A DNA stretch of 36,243 nt. Source: Candidatus Aenigmarchaeota archaeon LH_S7. GTDB lineage: Archaea > Aenigmatarchaeota > Aenigmatarchaeia > QMZS01. The DNA lies in NCBI GenBank assembly GCA_023659895.1, contig JAGXOL010000008.1:1-36243 (forward strand), given 5' to 3'. A program made the translations under genes and the position numbers. Position 1 is the first letter of the stretch; each line of letters begins with the position of its first letter. The notes beneath the pieces are model-generated. The model was given only the letters and a program-made list of their open reading frames with translations, did no database searches and was not told the DNA's origin. This document shows positions 1 to 10,062 of this stretch, piece after piece.

Positions 1-54
1 TGTGGTTCAGAGTGCGACCTCAGAATCTCCTGATTTTAGTCGTGGAGAGTGTCA
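1..54 (+). mobile_element. Right end (RE) of an IS605/IS1341-type mini-element; body lies left of the window
   Basis: tgtggttcagagtgcgacctcagaatctcctgattttagtcgtggagagtgtca is nearly identical to the reverse complement of 27349-27402. Confidence 0.75.
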
Positions 55-145
55 AGATTTCCAAGAACTCTTTAACTACAGAAATTCTAATGAAAACATC
101 AAAAACATCTTTTTCAGATAAATTATCTTAGTTATTCTTTCTCTA

Positions 146-523
146 TCATACATGTTTATCCAAAATTCTGTCATAATGCCTGTCAATTATAGGTTTAAAA
201 TCCAGATAAGACTTGAGTGTATTGGATCTTGTCCTATGCAAAAACAGTTCATCTTTTTGATATAATACTTTACCTTCCTTAAAAATCCTAAATCTTACAT
301 TAAGCGGCAAATCAGAGAATATAGAAATGTCTATTTTTCTTGAAGAGCAACTCAAGATTTCTTCTCTTCTCTTTTTTTGAATATCCTTGTCCGTAATCAC
401 ACAAATATCTATGTCAGAAAAAGGTTTTGTTTTTTTCCTTGCATAAGAACCAAACAAGTAGATTCCCTCCACCCCTTTTATATTTTTAATTTCATCCACA
501 ACCGACTTAATTTCTTTGTTCAT
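146..523 (-). CDS. MNT-type nucleotidyltransferase domain protein
   Basis: GSYARKKTKPFSDIDICVI matches the GSxxRG/DxD nucleotidyltransferase signature. Confidence 0.8.
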   Translation of the reverse strand: MNKEIKSVVDEIKNIKGVEGIYLFGSYARKKTKPFSDIDICVITDKDIQKKRREEILSCSSRKIDISIFSDLPLNVRFRIFKEGKVLYQKDELFLHRTRSNTLKSYLDFKPIIDRHYDRILDKHV

Positions 524-660
524 AAACTAACCTCTAAATTTGTTAATATATAGGAACTTAGAGAAAATGTGTAAGAATGGTCTAAATATTCTCTCAGAAA
601 CAGCTCTTGCATATTTAGAATGGATGTGCAAATCTGTATTTATTTCAAAAGACATAATTA

Positions 661-1266
661 TTACTTCTTTTTTGTTTTTTCAGCTCCTTTCTTATAACCA
701 AAACACAAAAAACCTGTGTGCAAAATTCCTGAATGAACAGGGCGAGAAGAAAAACCTACCTGCCATTCTCTAACAATATTCTCAAAAGTTTTTGTTTCAT
801 ATCCTAGCTCCTTAAAAACTTCCACACATTCCTTTATCTGCTCTATATTAGGAGAATAAATTGCAAAAACACCTCCTTCCTTCAAATTCTTGTCCAACTT
901 CTTTATTAAATCATAAGGTTGCTGCAAATCCAAGGTAATTATATCATATCTGGATTTTATTTTTGCTTTCCTGATGTTATCATTATGAATCTTGATGTTT
1001 TTCAGTTTTGAAGATTCAATATTCTTCTTAGCTAACTCATAGAATTCCTTTCTTTTCTCATAGGTATGGACTTTTCCTGGGTATGCAAGATTTGCTAAAA
1101 AAATTGCGAGCCATCCTGAACCTGTTCCAGCATCCAAAACATTTTTTCCACTAGACAAACCAGAGTAAGTTGCAATCAAACCTACATCTTTAGGCAAGAT
1201 TACCTGGGGACCTCTCTTAGCCTTCTTCTCAAAAAAATTAATGTCCATATTTACTTTTGTAAACAT
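661..1266 (-). CDS. trmI: tRNA (adenine-N1)-methyltransferase TrmI-like (m1A57/58)
   Basis: RGPQVILPKDVGLI..GLSSGKNVLDAGTGSGWLAIFLANLAYPGKVHTYEKR SAM-MTase motif; start may be the internal Met at about 1248. Confidence 0.75.
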   Translation of the reverse strand: MFTKVNMDINFFEKKAKRGPQVILPKDVGLIATYSGLSSGKNVLDAGTGSGWLAIFLANLAYPGKVHTYEKRKEFYELAKKNIESSKLKNIKIHNDNIRKAKIKSRYDIITLDLQQPYDLIKKLDKNLKEGGVFAIYSPNIEQIKECVEVFKELGYETKTFENIVREWQVGFSSRPVHSGILHTGFLCFGYKKGAEKTKKK

Positions 1267-2068
1267 CTAAAATAGTAGCATTTTGAATCCATGTGCTCCC
1301 AATATCAATGATTAATCCCAGAACCAAAACACTTGCCAACTTTCCAAAAACAGAAGTATAACCCGCGATGATTATAATAGAAGAAAGAGCTATCAAAGAA
1401 GTTAAAGTCATTGTTAAACCTGTTTTCAAGGCTCTCTTGTATTGGTCCTCAAATTTTCCTCTTTCTCTCAATACTCTTGTTGTTAGTAGAATATCTGTAT
1501 CAACTGAATAACCTAAAAGCATTAACAAGGCAGTGAAAGTGATAAGGGAAAGTTTTATTCCTAATATATTCATCAAAAATAAGGTTCCTATAATATCTGT
1601 AAAAGCAGCAAAAACTACAGCCAGAGAAGGTATTGGTATTCTGAACAAAATGAATATTATAACAGCCATTGCAACAAAAGCAAAGAAGATCCCATTTATG
1701 ATCTCATTTAGAACTTCCTCACTGAGTTTTGGGTCTATCTCACTAACTTCATAATTTTTTATTTCAGCTGTTTCATTTACATGATTTATTAATTCTTGTG
1801 TGTTTCCTCCAGTGGATTCTATGGATAATTGTGTTTCCAAAACACTAGTAGTTAAATAAGCAGCAACATTATAATTTCTCTCTAAATCATCTCTTAGCTT
1901 TGAAAGTTTTGAATACTCTGTATCTTCAAAAGTTATAGTAATAAAATTTCCTCCCTTTAAGTCAATAGCTTTGTCTATGAAATATCCTGTAGTTGCTTGT
2001 TTATAGCCTAAAAATCCTACACTAAGCAACAAGAAAGCTATAGTAAGGAAAATCAATTTTCTGTTCAT
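1238..2068 (-). CDS. secF: Protein-export membrane protein SecF
   Basis: DLKGGNFITITFE and GYSVDTDILLTTRVLRERG motifs; multiple TM segments. Confidence 0.88.
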   Translation of the reverse strand: MNRKLIFLTIAFLLLSVGFLGYKQATTGYFIDKAIDLKGGNFITITFEDTEYSKLSKLRDDLERNYNVAAYLTTSVLETQLSIESTGGNTQELINHVNETAEIKNYEVSEIDPKLSEEVLNEIINGIFFAFVAMAVIIFILFRIPIPSLAVVFAAFTDIIGTLFLMNILGIKLSLITFTALLMLLGYSVDTDILLTTRVLRERGKFEDQYKRALKTGLTMTLTSLIALSSIIIIAGYTSVFGKLASVLVLGLIIDIGSTWIQNATILDVYKSKYGH

Positions 2069-2155
2069 AAAGTTAATAGAATCAAATATTTATTTTCCAT
2101 ATGTAATTTTTTATAGTTGAAAAGCCTAAGAAATTAGATAAGTTACATGCACATA

Positions 2156-3103
2156 TTAAATTATTCCAAAAGATTCTAAAATAAACAATAAGTACAATAT
2201 TATCAGGATTGCTCCCTCAAAGCGGGTAACTTTTTTCTTGTTAGCTATTGCATACCAAACTACAAATATTGCGATGAACAAGAAAGGTAACAACTTTATC
2301 AAACATCTGGCTTCTACTGCAACAGGACTCAATATGGATAAAATTCCAAGAACTAAAGTTAAGTTAACTACGCAACTACCTAGCAAATCTCCAATAGCTA
2401 ATCCATATTCTTTATTTTTAATTGCTCTTAACTGTACAGAAAGTTCAGGAAGTGTGGTGCCTATTGAAGTAATAGTCATTCCTATAAATGTGGTACTTAA
2501 AGCAAATACACTCGCAATTTCCAAAGCAGAATTAACTAAGAAATGGGAGGAAACAAGCAAAAATAATACTGAAATAGAAAAATACATAACAGCTTTCTTT
2601 TTTGAAAGAGTCTTTTCTTTTTTCTTAGTTTCGTAGAATTTTCTTTTAATTCTCCCTCCTCTGTAAAGTTTAGAGAAAAGCAATCCAAATAAAGTTAACA
2701 AAATTACTCCATGTATAATTGAAAGACTCTGGCTTTGGAATATCAATAAAGTGACTAAAGTGGATAAAAATAAGAGTTCAACAAGATCTGCTTCTTCCTT
2801 TTTGTTCAGATAGACAACTTTATAAGCTAAAACACTTATTCCCATTACTAATGTCAAGTTGAGTAAGTTTGATCCTAATAAATTTCCCACAGATAAGCTT
2901 ACATCTCCTGAAACCACGGAAAAAAGTGCAACAGTTAATTCTGGAAGTGATGTTGAAACTGCAACCATTATAAAACCAAAGACTACTGTTGAAATTCTAA
3001 GTTCTCTGGAAAGAATCAAAGAATATCTAAGAACCCATTCACTGCTTTTATACAAGACTAAAGAGCTTACTATAAATATTGCAAACAGAATAACCTCGTT
3101 CAT
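2156..3103 (-). CDS. CaCA-family Na+/Ca2+ exchanger-like antiporter
   Basis: Duplicated alpha repeats: VAVSTSLPELTVALFS..GNLLGSNLLNLTLV and TSIGTTLPELSVQLRA..GDLLGSCVVNLTLV. Confidence 0.88.
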   Translation of the reverse strand: MNEVILFAIFIVSSLVLYKSSEWVLRYSLILSRELRISTVVFGFIMVAVSTSLPELTVALFSVVSGDVSLSVGNLLGSNLLNLTLVMGISVLAYKVVYLNKKEEADLVELLFLSTLVTLLIFQSQSLSIIHGVILLTLFGLLFSKLYRGGRIKRKFYETKKKEKTLSKKKAVMYFSISVLFLLVSSHFLVNSALEIASVFALSTTFIGMTITSIGTTLPELSVQLRAIKNKEYGLAIGDLLGSCVVNLTLVLGILSILSPVAVEARCLIKLLPFLFIAIFVVWYAIANKKKVTRFEGAILIILYLLFILESFGII

Positions 3104-3248
3104 ATAATTATTTGGATTCTTTCATAAAGTATTCTTGGATGGTTCTGTAGAATAACATCAGCAAAATAAACAACCCAGCAAAAAAAGCATATAATAGTCC
3201 ATAATAAGCCTTTTATTTGTTTAAAAAGATATAAGCCAAAGAATATTT

Positions 3249-3794
3249 ATGAAAAAAGAAATATATTATCTTTTAATTCTATCTTTAGTTCTATTATTCA
3301 TCTATTTTGTTGGAGGTTTTGTAATTATTTTTACAACTTTGCTTGTAATCTTTGATAAATGCTTTTTTGGAAGGATAAAGGTTATCCCTGGAATAGAATT
3401 CACAAGTTTAGCAACTCTTTTAGTTGTTTTAAAATATGGTTGGGCAACAGGAACTCTTTTTGTAATTATTATACTTTTGATTGTTCCTATAATAATCAAT
3501 ATATTTATAGGAGAAAAATTTATTTTAAACAAAGATTTTACATTAATGTCTATAGGTTTTGGAAATATTGTTGATATATTTTGTGTTTTTATCATATATT
3601 TGCTAAGAGGATTCGATATATTTTGGATAATGTTAGTTATGCTTGTATTCAAACATACCCTAAATAATTTGGCAGGTAAATTGAACGCAGCAAGGTTTAT
3701 GGTAGATTATATTGGGATTACTGTTGGATTTTTGTTTAATTTATCTATTATCTACTTCTTTCATTCCTTTTGGTTATATCTATTAGCAATATGA
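3249..3794 (+). CDS. Multi-pass membrane protein of unknown function
   Basis: Long hydrophobic ORF in its own intergenic interval. Confidence 0.6.
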   Translation: MKKEIYYLLILSLVLLFIYFVGGFVIIFTTLLVIFDKCFFGRIKVIPGIEFTSLATLLVVLKYGWATGTLFVIIILLIVPIIINIFIGEKFILNKDFTLMSIGFGNIVDIFCVFIIYLLRGFDIFWIMLVMLVFKHTLNNLAGKLNAARFMVDYIGITVGFLFNLSIIYFFHSFWLYLLAI

Positions 3795-3880
3795 ATAAAC
3801 GTTTGGTTTATCTTTTAATTCTATCTTTAACTCTATTATTCATCAGTCTTGTAGAAATCCTCAGGAAATTAATCAACTAA
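3791..3880 (+). CDS. Putative 29-aa membrane peptide MNKRLVYLLILSLTLLFISLVEILRKLIN
   Basis: ATGA overlap with upstream ORF; N-terminus repeats that of the upstream protein (YLLILSL.LLFI). Confidence 0.4.
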   Translation: MNKRLVYLLILSLTLLFISLVEILRKLIN

Positions 3881-4002
3881 AACAACTTTAATGAAAAAGC
3901 TTACATACTTGAAAACCTTTTGCACTTTCTTTGATTTGGAGACTCTAAATCAGAGGATTTCTACAGAACCTCTTGGATTATATTTTTTAAGAACTTTAAG
4001 TT

Positions 4003-7000
4003 ATGCTATACAGTCCAAAAGAAATTGAAAAACAAATCCTAAAAAAATGGAAAGATGAAAAAATTCCTGAGAAAATTGTGGAATTCAAAGGAAAAAACAA
4101 GTTTTATCTACTTGATGGCCCACCTTATGTAAATGGTAAACCACATATAGGGCACATAATGACTACAACATTCAAAGATGTTTGGGGAAAATTCAAGAAG
4201 ATGCAGGGACATGATGTTTGGTTTCAACCAGGTTTTGATTGTGGGGGTTTGCCTATAGAAAACAAAGTTGAACAAAGAATGGGAATAAAAACTAAATCAG
4301 AAATATTTAAAAAAGGTATAGGAAAATTTATAGAGGAATGCGACAAGTTTGCTAAAGGTAATGAAAAATTCTGGCTGGAATTTTATAGTAATATTGGTGC
4401 TTGGCGTGGTTTTGAAAAACCTTATTTAACAAGTGCTAGCTATTACAAGGAAAGTGGGTGGTGGGCAATCAAGAATATGTATGAAAAAGGGCTTCTTGTT
4501 AAAGGAGAAAAGCCAAATTTCTGGTGTCCTCAATGCGAAACTGTTTTGAGTGGTTACGAAACCACTGATACTTACAAGAATTTGAGTAGTCCTTCAATAT
4601 TCATCAAGTTCAAAATCAAAGGGAAAGAGGAATACTTACTTGCCTGGACAACAACACCTTGGACTTTACCATCAAATGTTGCCTTGTGCGTTCATCCAAA
4701 GGAAAAATACGTGAAAATTAAGGTTGAAGGTGAAACAATAATTTTAGCTAAAAATAGATTGGATCTTCTTGATGAACTTGAGAAAAAGTATGAGATTGTT
4801 GAAGAATTTGAGGGCAAAGAACTGGAAGGTAAAAAATATGAACCTCTACTTGACATACCTATACAAAAAGAGATTGATAAAGAGGATAATGCACATAGAG
4901 TTGTTTTATCAATCCCAATAATTAAAAAGAGAGTTGCAAGCAAAGTTCAGGGTAAGAAAAAAGTTGAAGGAGGAGAGGAAGCAGGCCACTTAGTTGATGT
5001 TTCCACAGGAACAGGTATAGTTCATATAGCTCCTGGTCATGGTCAGGAAGATGCAAAAATAGGGGAACATTACAATTTACCTGGACCTTCCCCAGTAGAT
5101 GAACAAGGTAAATTAAGTGAAGGTACTGGAGTATTTATAAAACAAAAAGTTGATGATGCTAATAAATCAATAATGGATTATTTAAATAAAACTAATTCTC
5201 TCTTTTATAAAACAACTATAACACACCCTTACCCTTTGTGTTGGAGATGCAAGACTCCTTTGATTTACAGAAAAAGCACGCAATGGTTATTAAAATTAGA
5301 TGTTATTAGAGAAAAAATGTTGGAAGAAATTGAGAAAGTTGATTGGAAGCCTGGATTTGCAAAAGAACAATTCAAAGAACTTGTTGAAACAGCACCTGAT
5401 TGGGCAATTACAAGACAAAGATTTTGGGGGATACCTTTACCTGTGTGGACCTGCAACAAATGCGATAATATAAAGGTAATAGGTTCCAGGAAAGAGCTAA
5501 AGGAAAATTCACTAGATGAATTGGAAGATGATTTTAACTTATCTGTTGATGTTGTGGACAAAATAAAGTTGAAATGTGATTGCGGGGGAGAAATGGAGAG
5601 AGAAAAAGCAATTCTGGATGTATGGTTTGATTCAGGTATTGCAACTTTCGCCTCCCTTGGATATCCATTCAAAAATGAGGAACTTTTCAAAAAACTTTAT
5701 CCTGTAGATTTGGTTGATGAGAGCCAGGACCAAATAAGAGGTTGGTTCTACTACTTAATGCTTTGCGGAGTTTCATTGTTTGGAGAAACCCCCTACAAAA
5801 CAGTTTGCTATAATGGATGGACTCTGGATAAGAGAGGGGAGAAAATGAGCAAGAGCCAAGGTAATATAATACGGGGTGATGAAGCGTACAAGGAACTAGG
5901 AGCTGATTTATTAAGGTTATATTTGTGTTTTTCTAGTGCTCCCTGGGAAACCAAAAAAATCTCCTTGGAAGAAGCAAAAAATCTTCAAAACAAGTTAAAT
6001 ATTTTGTGGAACCTTGTAACATTCATAGATTCCTATTCAAAAGAAGAACTTAAATTTGAGGAACCTGTTAAACCTGAGAATTTGTATGATAAGTGGTTGA
6101 TATCAAAAGTAAATTCTTTAGTAGAAGAAGTAAATGAGGGTTACGAGAATTTCATGTTCCATTATGCATCAAGAAAGATAATGAATTTCGTTGTGAATGA
6201 TTTCTCAAGACTCTATATTAAATTAGTCAGAGATGAGATGGATAAAAACAAAATAAACACAATGCTCTATACTTTAGAGAAAGTTTTGAAATTACTTGCT
6301 CCAATCACACCATTTATTACTGAATATATCTATAGCAAATATTCCCAAGGATCAATTCACCTATCAAAATGGCCTAAAGTGGAAAAAGAAAAAATTGATA
6401 AAAAACTTGAGGAAAAGATGAAACTTGCTGAAGAAATTTCAACAGCTATAAATAGTGAAAGACAAAATCAAGGAGTTAAATTACGTTTACCAATCAAGAA
6501 AGTTTTTGTTTACGGTTTTAAGGACATGAAGAAAAAGGTGGAAGAAACAAAGGATATCCTTAAAAATTTGTCAAATGTGAAAGAAATTGAGTTTAGAGAA
6601 AATAAAAATGTGAAAACCAAGCCCAATTTCGCTTCTCTAGGAAAAAAATTTGGTAGTGAGACCCAAAAAGTTGCAAAAGCAATTTCAAATTTAGATCCAA
6701 GCAAAGTTGATTTGAGGAAAGAAAAAATAAAAGTTGAGGATTTTGAATTAGATAGAGAGGATATAATAATAACAAAGAATGTGAAGGAAGGGGAAGAATT
6801 CTCCAAAGGATATATAACTCTAGATTTAACAGAAGATGAAGAATTAAAGAAAGAAAGATTCTTCAGGGAGTTGGTAAGAGAGATTCAAAAAGCGAGAAAG
6901 GAGCAAGGTTTTAATGTTCTCAAAAATATTAACTTGTATCTGGAGGATAAAGAATTCATTAAAGGATTTGAAGAAATTTTGAAGGAAGAGGTCAGGGCAA

Positions 7001-7083
7001 AAGAAATTGTATATAATATTAAAGAAAAAAAAGGAAGAGCAAAATATAAGGATTTGAATATTAAGTTTGGGTTTTCCAAATAG
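4003..7083 (+). CDS. ileS: Isoleucyl-tRNA synthetase
   Basis: PYVNGKPHIGHI (HIGH), DKRGEKMSKSQGN (KMSKS), CP1 editing domain, W-rich class Ia core. Confidence 0.97.
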   Translation: MLYSPKEIEKQILKKWKDEKIPEKIVEFKGKNKFYLLDGPPYVNGKPHIGHIMTTTFKDVWGKFKKMQGHDVWFQPGFDCGGLPIENKVEQRMGIKTKSEIFKKGIGKFIEECDKFAKGNEKFWLEFYSNIGAWRGFEKPYLTSASYYKESGWWAIKNMYEKGLLVKGEKPNFWCPQCETVLSGYETTDTYKNLSSPSIFIKFKIKGKEEYLLAWTTTPWTLPSNVALCVHPKEKYVKIKVEGETIILAKNRLDLLDELEKKYEIVEEFEGKELEGKKYEPLLDIPIQKEIDKEDNAHRVVLSIPIIKKRVASKVQGKKKVEGGEEAGHLVDVSTGTGIVHIAPGHGQEDAKIGEHYNLPGPSPVDEQGKLSEGTGVFIKQKVDDANKSIMDYLNKTNSLFYKTTITHPYPLCWRCKTPLIYRKSTQWLLKLDVIREKMLEEIEKVDWKPGFAKEQFKELVETAPDWAITRQRFWGIPLPVWTCNKCDNIKVIGSRKELKENSLDELEDDFNLSVDVVDKIKLKCDCGGEMEREKAILDVWFDSGIATFASLGYPFKNEELFKKLYPVDLVDESQDQIRGWFYYLMLCGVSLFGETPYKTVCYNGWTLDKRGEKMSKSQGNIIRGDEAYKELGADLLRLYLCFSSAPWETKKISLEEAKNLQNKLNILWNLVTFIDSYSKEELKFEEPVKPENLYDKWLISKVNSLVEEVNEGYENFMFHYASRKIMNFVVNDFSRLYIKLVRDEMDKNKINTMLYTLEKVLKLLAPITPFITEYIYSKYSQGSIHLSKWPKVEKEKIDKKLEEKMKLAEEISTAINSERQNQGVKLRLPIKKVFVYGFKDMKKKVEETKDILKNLSNVKEIEFRENKNVKTKPNFASLGKKFGSETQKVAKAISNLDPSKVDLRKEKIKVEDFELDREDIIITKNVKEGEEFSKGYITLDLTEDEELKKERFFRELVREIQKARKEQGFNVLKNINLYLEDKEFIKGFEEILKEEVRAKEIVYNIKEKKGRAKYKDLNIKFGFSK

Positions 7084-7087
7084 TTTT

Positions 7088-7576
7088 ATGGATTTAGTTC
7101 TAAAAGATGAATGTAGAGGAAAATTGAAAAAACCTCTAGGGGAATTAATAAGGGATGACAGCGAGCTGGTAAGAAAACTAAAAGGTAAAAAGATTATAAC
7201 TGTGGGAGACAAATCAACCCAAACTGTTTTAGAATTGATGATTAAACCTAAATTAGCAATTGTGGATTACAAAATTGAGAGGAGGGTAATAAGATATGAA
7301 TATAAAGGATTTTTAAATAAAAGGTGTGTGGAGAATCCGCAAGGTATGATTTCTGAAAAAGCTGTGGAAAAAATAAAAGAGTGTTTAGATGATATGAACT
7401 GCCTCTTGGAAATTAAAGGGGAAGAAGATCTGCTATTATTACCTACAATTATTGAATCTAAAGAAGGCACAATAATCCTTTATGGACAACCTAATGAAGG
7501 TATTATTTTGGTTAAGATCACAAAAGATAAAAGGGAAGAAATAAATAACTTAATCAAGATATGTTTTAAAAAATAG
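7088..7576 (+). CDS. GTP-dependent dephospho-CoA kinase (DUF359)
   Basis: KKPLGELIRDDSELV..ITVGDKSTQTVLELMIKPKLAIVDYKIERR family signature; start assigned at ATG 7088 just after ileS. Confidence 0.85.
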   Translation: MDLVLKDECRGKLKKPLGELIRDDSELVRKLKGKKIITVGDKSTQTVLELMIKPKLAIVDYKIERRVIRYEYKGFLNKRCVENPQGMISEKAVEKIKECLDDMNCLLEIKGEEDLLLLPTIIESKEGTIILYGQPNEGIILVKITKDKREEINNLIKICFKK

Positions 7577-9379
7577 GTGTTATTTGTTATGAGAAGTCTA
7601 AAAATAATTGTTTTGTTATCTATATTTGTCTTGTTTATTTCACCCAGTCTTGCACTAAAAGATACCACTGTACACCTACCTGCTGTTAAAGACACAAAAT
7701 ATGGTTATGAAGGTGCATTAGCAACATTAACTGTTGATGTAAAGAAAGGTAATGGTCATGTTTATGTAGATACCTGGCCTTTGACAAAGATTGATACACA
7801 AGCATCTGCAAGAATGGGTAAACAAGTTGCCTGTGATTTGCTAAGTTTGGATTGCTCAAATTATAATTTTTACTATACTATAAGGTCTGATGCAAGGATT
7901 GTTGGAGGTCCTAGTGGGGGAGCTGCAATAACAATTGCAACTTTAGCTTCTCTCCTTGACTTGGAAATGGATAAGGATGTAGCTATTACAGGAACTATTA
8001 ATCTGGATGGTTCTATAGGTCCAGTAAATGGACTTTTGGAGAAAGCGAAGGCAGTAAGTAAAAAAGGGGATACCTTCCTAATTCCTTATGGTCTTAGCAC
8101 CATAGAAAAAGAAAAAACAATCACTAAGACTATTGGACAGGTAACCGTTGAAAAAAAGGAGCCAGAAAAAATAAATATAAAAGAATATGCAAAAGAACAC
8201 TGGAACCTAACAATCATAGAAGTTAAAACTGTTAGTGATGCACTTGAATATTTCACAAATTATAAACTTAAAGAAGAAAGAATCCAATTTGAGAGAACTG
8301 AAAAATACCAAGAAGTTATGAAAAAATTAGCAGATAATTTGATTAACAGGTCCTCAAACTTAAAAGAAAATTGTGAAGAAAAATTGGAAAGAGCAACTAT
8401 AGGGTACAACTATCAGCAACAAATTTCAAAGATTTGCGAAAAAAGCTTGGACAAAGCAAGACAAAATCATCAACAAGGTAATTATTATTCTGCTGCTTCC
8501 ATATCATTTTCCAATGCGATTTCTTACAGGTATGGAAATGAACTAGTAAACTTCCTGAATAGTAATGAAAAGAAATATTATTTAAGGGATTATTTAAAAG
8601 AATTAGAAAATAAGGTATTTGAAATAAAAACCACTAACATAGAACTTTATGCAATCATAGAAGAGAGGTTATCTGAAACTAAAAACAAATTAGATGATGC
8701 GTGGAAGAACTATTACAATGAAAATTATATCGCAGGTTTGAATAATGCTGCTTTTGCTGAAGAGAGATTATACACTGCCCAATTATGGATGAAGTATGCA
8801 AATGAGTTTCCATCTTATATTGAAAATGAATCTGAATATTTGAAAGAAATTTCAAACAATATGATATCTGAAGCTTCTTCAATAATTACTTATGCCTCAA
8901 TTACTTCCTCTAACTCCTACATAAAGGAAGCAAATGAATTATTAACCAAAGCAAGAGATAATTACAAAGAAGAGAATTATTACGCTGCTATAACCTATTC
9001 CTTGAAGAGTCAAGCAAATGCGGAACTCGCTTCTGAATTACTTTTCCAGGACAAAGATTATTTAATAGAACTTCACAGAAAAAGGAGTCTTTCTGAAATA
9101 GACAAAACTAATTCTATTATAGGTCAAAGTTATTATGAATATGCTAAAACTCTACAGAAAGGTAATAAGGACATGGCTTTGATTTATTACACTTATGCTA
9201 AAAAGTTATCAACATTAAGTGAAATTTTGAATAAAGAGCCAGATAAACAAAAAATAATACCTGAAGACCATATAAAAGGAATCTCCTGTAATTATGAAAA
9301 CATGTATATTAAAATGGCAATAATAGGGATAACTTTACTTGCAATAGGTTTTGTATTAGGTAAAAAATTGAGAAAATGA
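7577..9379 (+). CDS. Secreted/membrane-anchored S16 (Lon-type) protease domain protein without AAA+ domain
   Basis: Signal peptide; GGPSGGAAITIATLASLLDLEMDKDVAITGTINLDGSIGPVNGLLEKAKAV (Ser/Lys dyad region); C-terminal TM. Met at 7589 is an alternative start. Confidence 0.85.
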   Translation: MLFVMRSLKIIVLLSIFVLFISPSLALKDTTVHLPAVKDTKYGYEGALATLTVDVKKGNGHVYVDTWPLTKIDTQASARMGKQVACDLLSLDCSNYNFYYTIRSDARIVGGPSGGAAITIATLASLLDLEMDKDVAITGTINLDGSIGPVNGLLEKAKAVSKKGDTFLIPYGLSTIEKEKTITKTIGQVTVEKKEPEKINIKEYAKEHWNLTIIEVKTVSDALEYFTNYKLKEERIQFERTEKYQEVMKKLADNLINRSSNLKENCEEKLERATIGYNYQQQISKICEKSLDKARQNHQQGNYYSAASISFSNAISYRYGNELVNFLNSNEKKYYLRDYLKELENKVFEIKTTNIELYAIIEERLSETKNKLDDAWKNYYNENYIAGLNNAAFAEERLYTAQLWMKYANEFPSYIENESEYLKEISNNMISEASSIITYASITSSNSYIKEANELLTKARDNYKEENYYAAITYSLKSQANAELASELLFQDKDYLIELHRKRSLSEIDKTNSIIGQSYYEYAKTLQKGNKDMALIYYTYAKKLSTLSEILNKEPDKQKIIPEDHIKGISCNYENMYIKMAIIGITLLAIGFVLGKKLRK

Positions 9380-10062
9380 TCTGGAAGATAATACTACTAA
9401 TTTTTAGCTTCTCTATAGCTAGTTTTGGTTATGAAAAAAAGCTTGTGGATAAATACTCTCTAATCTTCATGCTATTCTTTTCTGTTTATTTCATTTTTTT
9501 GTTTCCTTTAAGATTTTTTATTTCAATTTTTATATTGTATGTTATTACTAGTGTGGCAACCAGGTACAAGATTGATAAGAAAAAAGTCTACCACAAGAAA
9601 GGAAGAAACCTTAATAATATCTTGAGCAACTTGTTAATATCTATTATTTTCTCATTCATATATTTGATTTATCCTAATCAAATTTTTTATCTAACTTTTT
9701 TATGTAGTTTAGCTTGTGCAAGCGCTGATACCTTAGCAAGTGAAATAGGTCAGCTAAGCAGGAAAAATCCAAAGTTAATCACAACACTTGAGGAAGTGAA
9801 GACAGGTACTGAAGGAGGCATTTCATTTTTAGGTTCTTTTTTTGGTTTGTTTGGTGCTTTTCTTGTTTCTTTACCAGCTTATTACCTAGGGATCCATTTG
9901 TTTTCCATCATAATCTTAGTAGGATTTATAGGTTGTAATGTTGACTCAATAATAGGAGCCAGTGTAGAACTTAGAGGTAAATGCACTAATGAAATAACAA
10001 ATCTGTGTGCAACATTATCTTCAGGTGTTCTTGGTCTTTTGATATTCAGTTTCTTAATTTAA
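9376..10062 (+). CDS. DUF92 family integral membrane protein
   Basis: ADTLASEIGQLSRKNPKLITTLEEVKTGTEGGISFLGSFFGLFGA. Confidence 0.85.
   Translation: MIWKIILLIFSFSIASFGYEKKLVDKYSLIFMLFFSVYFIFLFPLRFFISIFILYVITSVATRYKIDKKKVYHKKGRNLNNILSNLLISIIFSFIYLIYPNQIFYLTFLCSLACASADTLASEIGQLSRKNPKLITTLEEVKTGTEGGISFLGSFFGLFGAFLVSLPAYYLGIHLFSIIILVGFIGCNVDSIIGASVELRGKCTNEITNLCATLSSGVLGLLIFSFLI

Noticed and set aside
146-523. HEPN-MNT toxin-antitoxin pair
   Set aside because: No HEPN-like partner (RxxxxH-containing helical ORF) lies adjacent within the window
1533-1754. Plus-strand ORFs inside secF and the CaCA gene (1533-1754, 2238-2636, 2859-3107)
   Set aside because: Antisense shadow ORFs of confidently assigned genes with low-complexity translations
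4692-7212. Minus-strand ORFs across ileS (4692-4943, 5265-5690, 6510-6806, 6844-7212 and others)
   Set aside because: Ser/Phe-rich mirror translations of an AT-rich gene; no motif, overlap ileS completely
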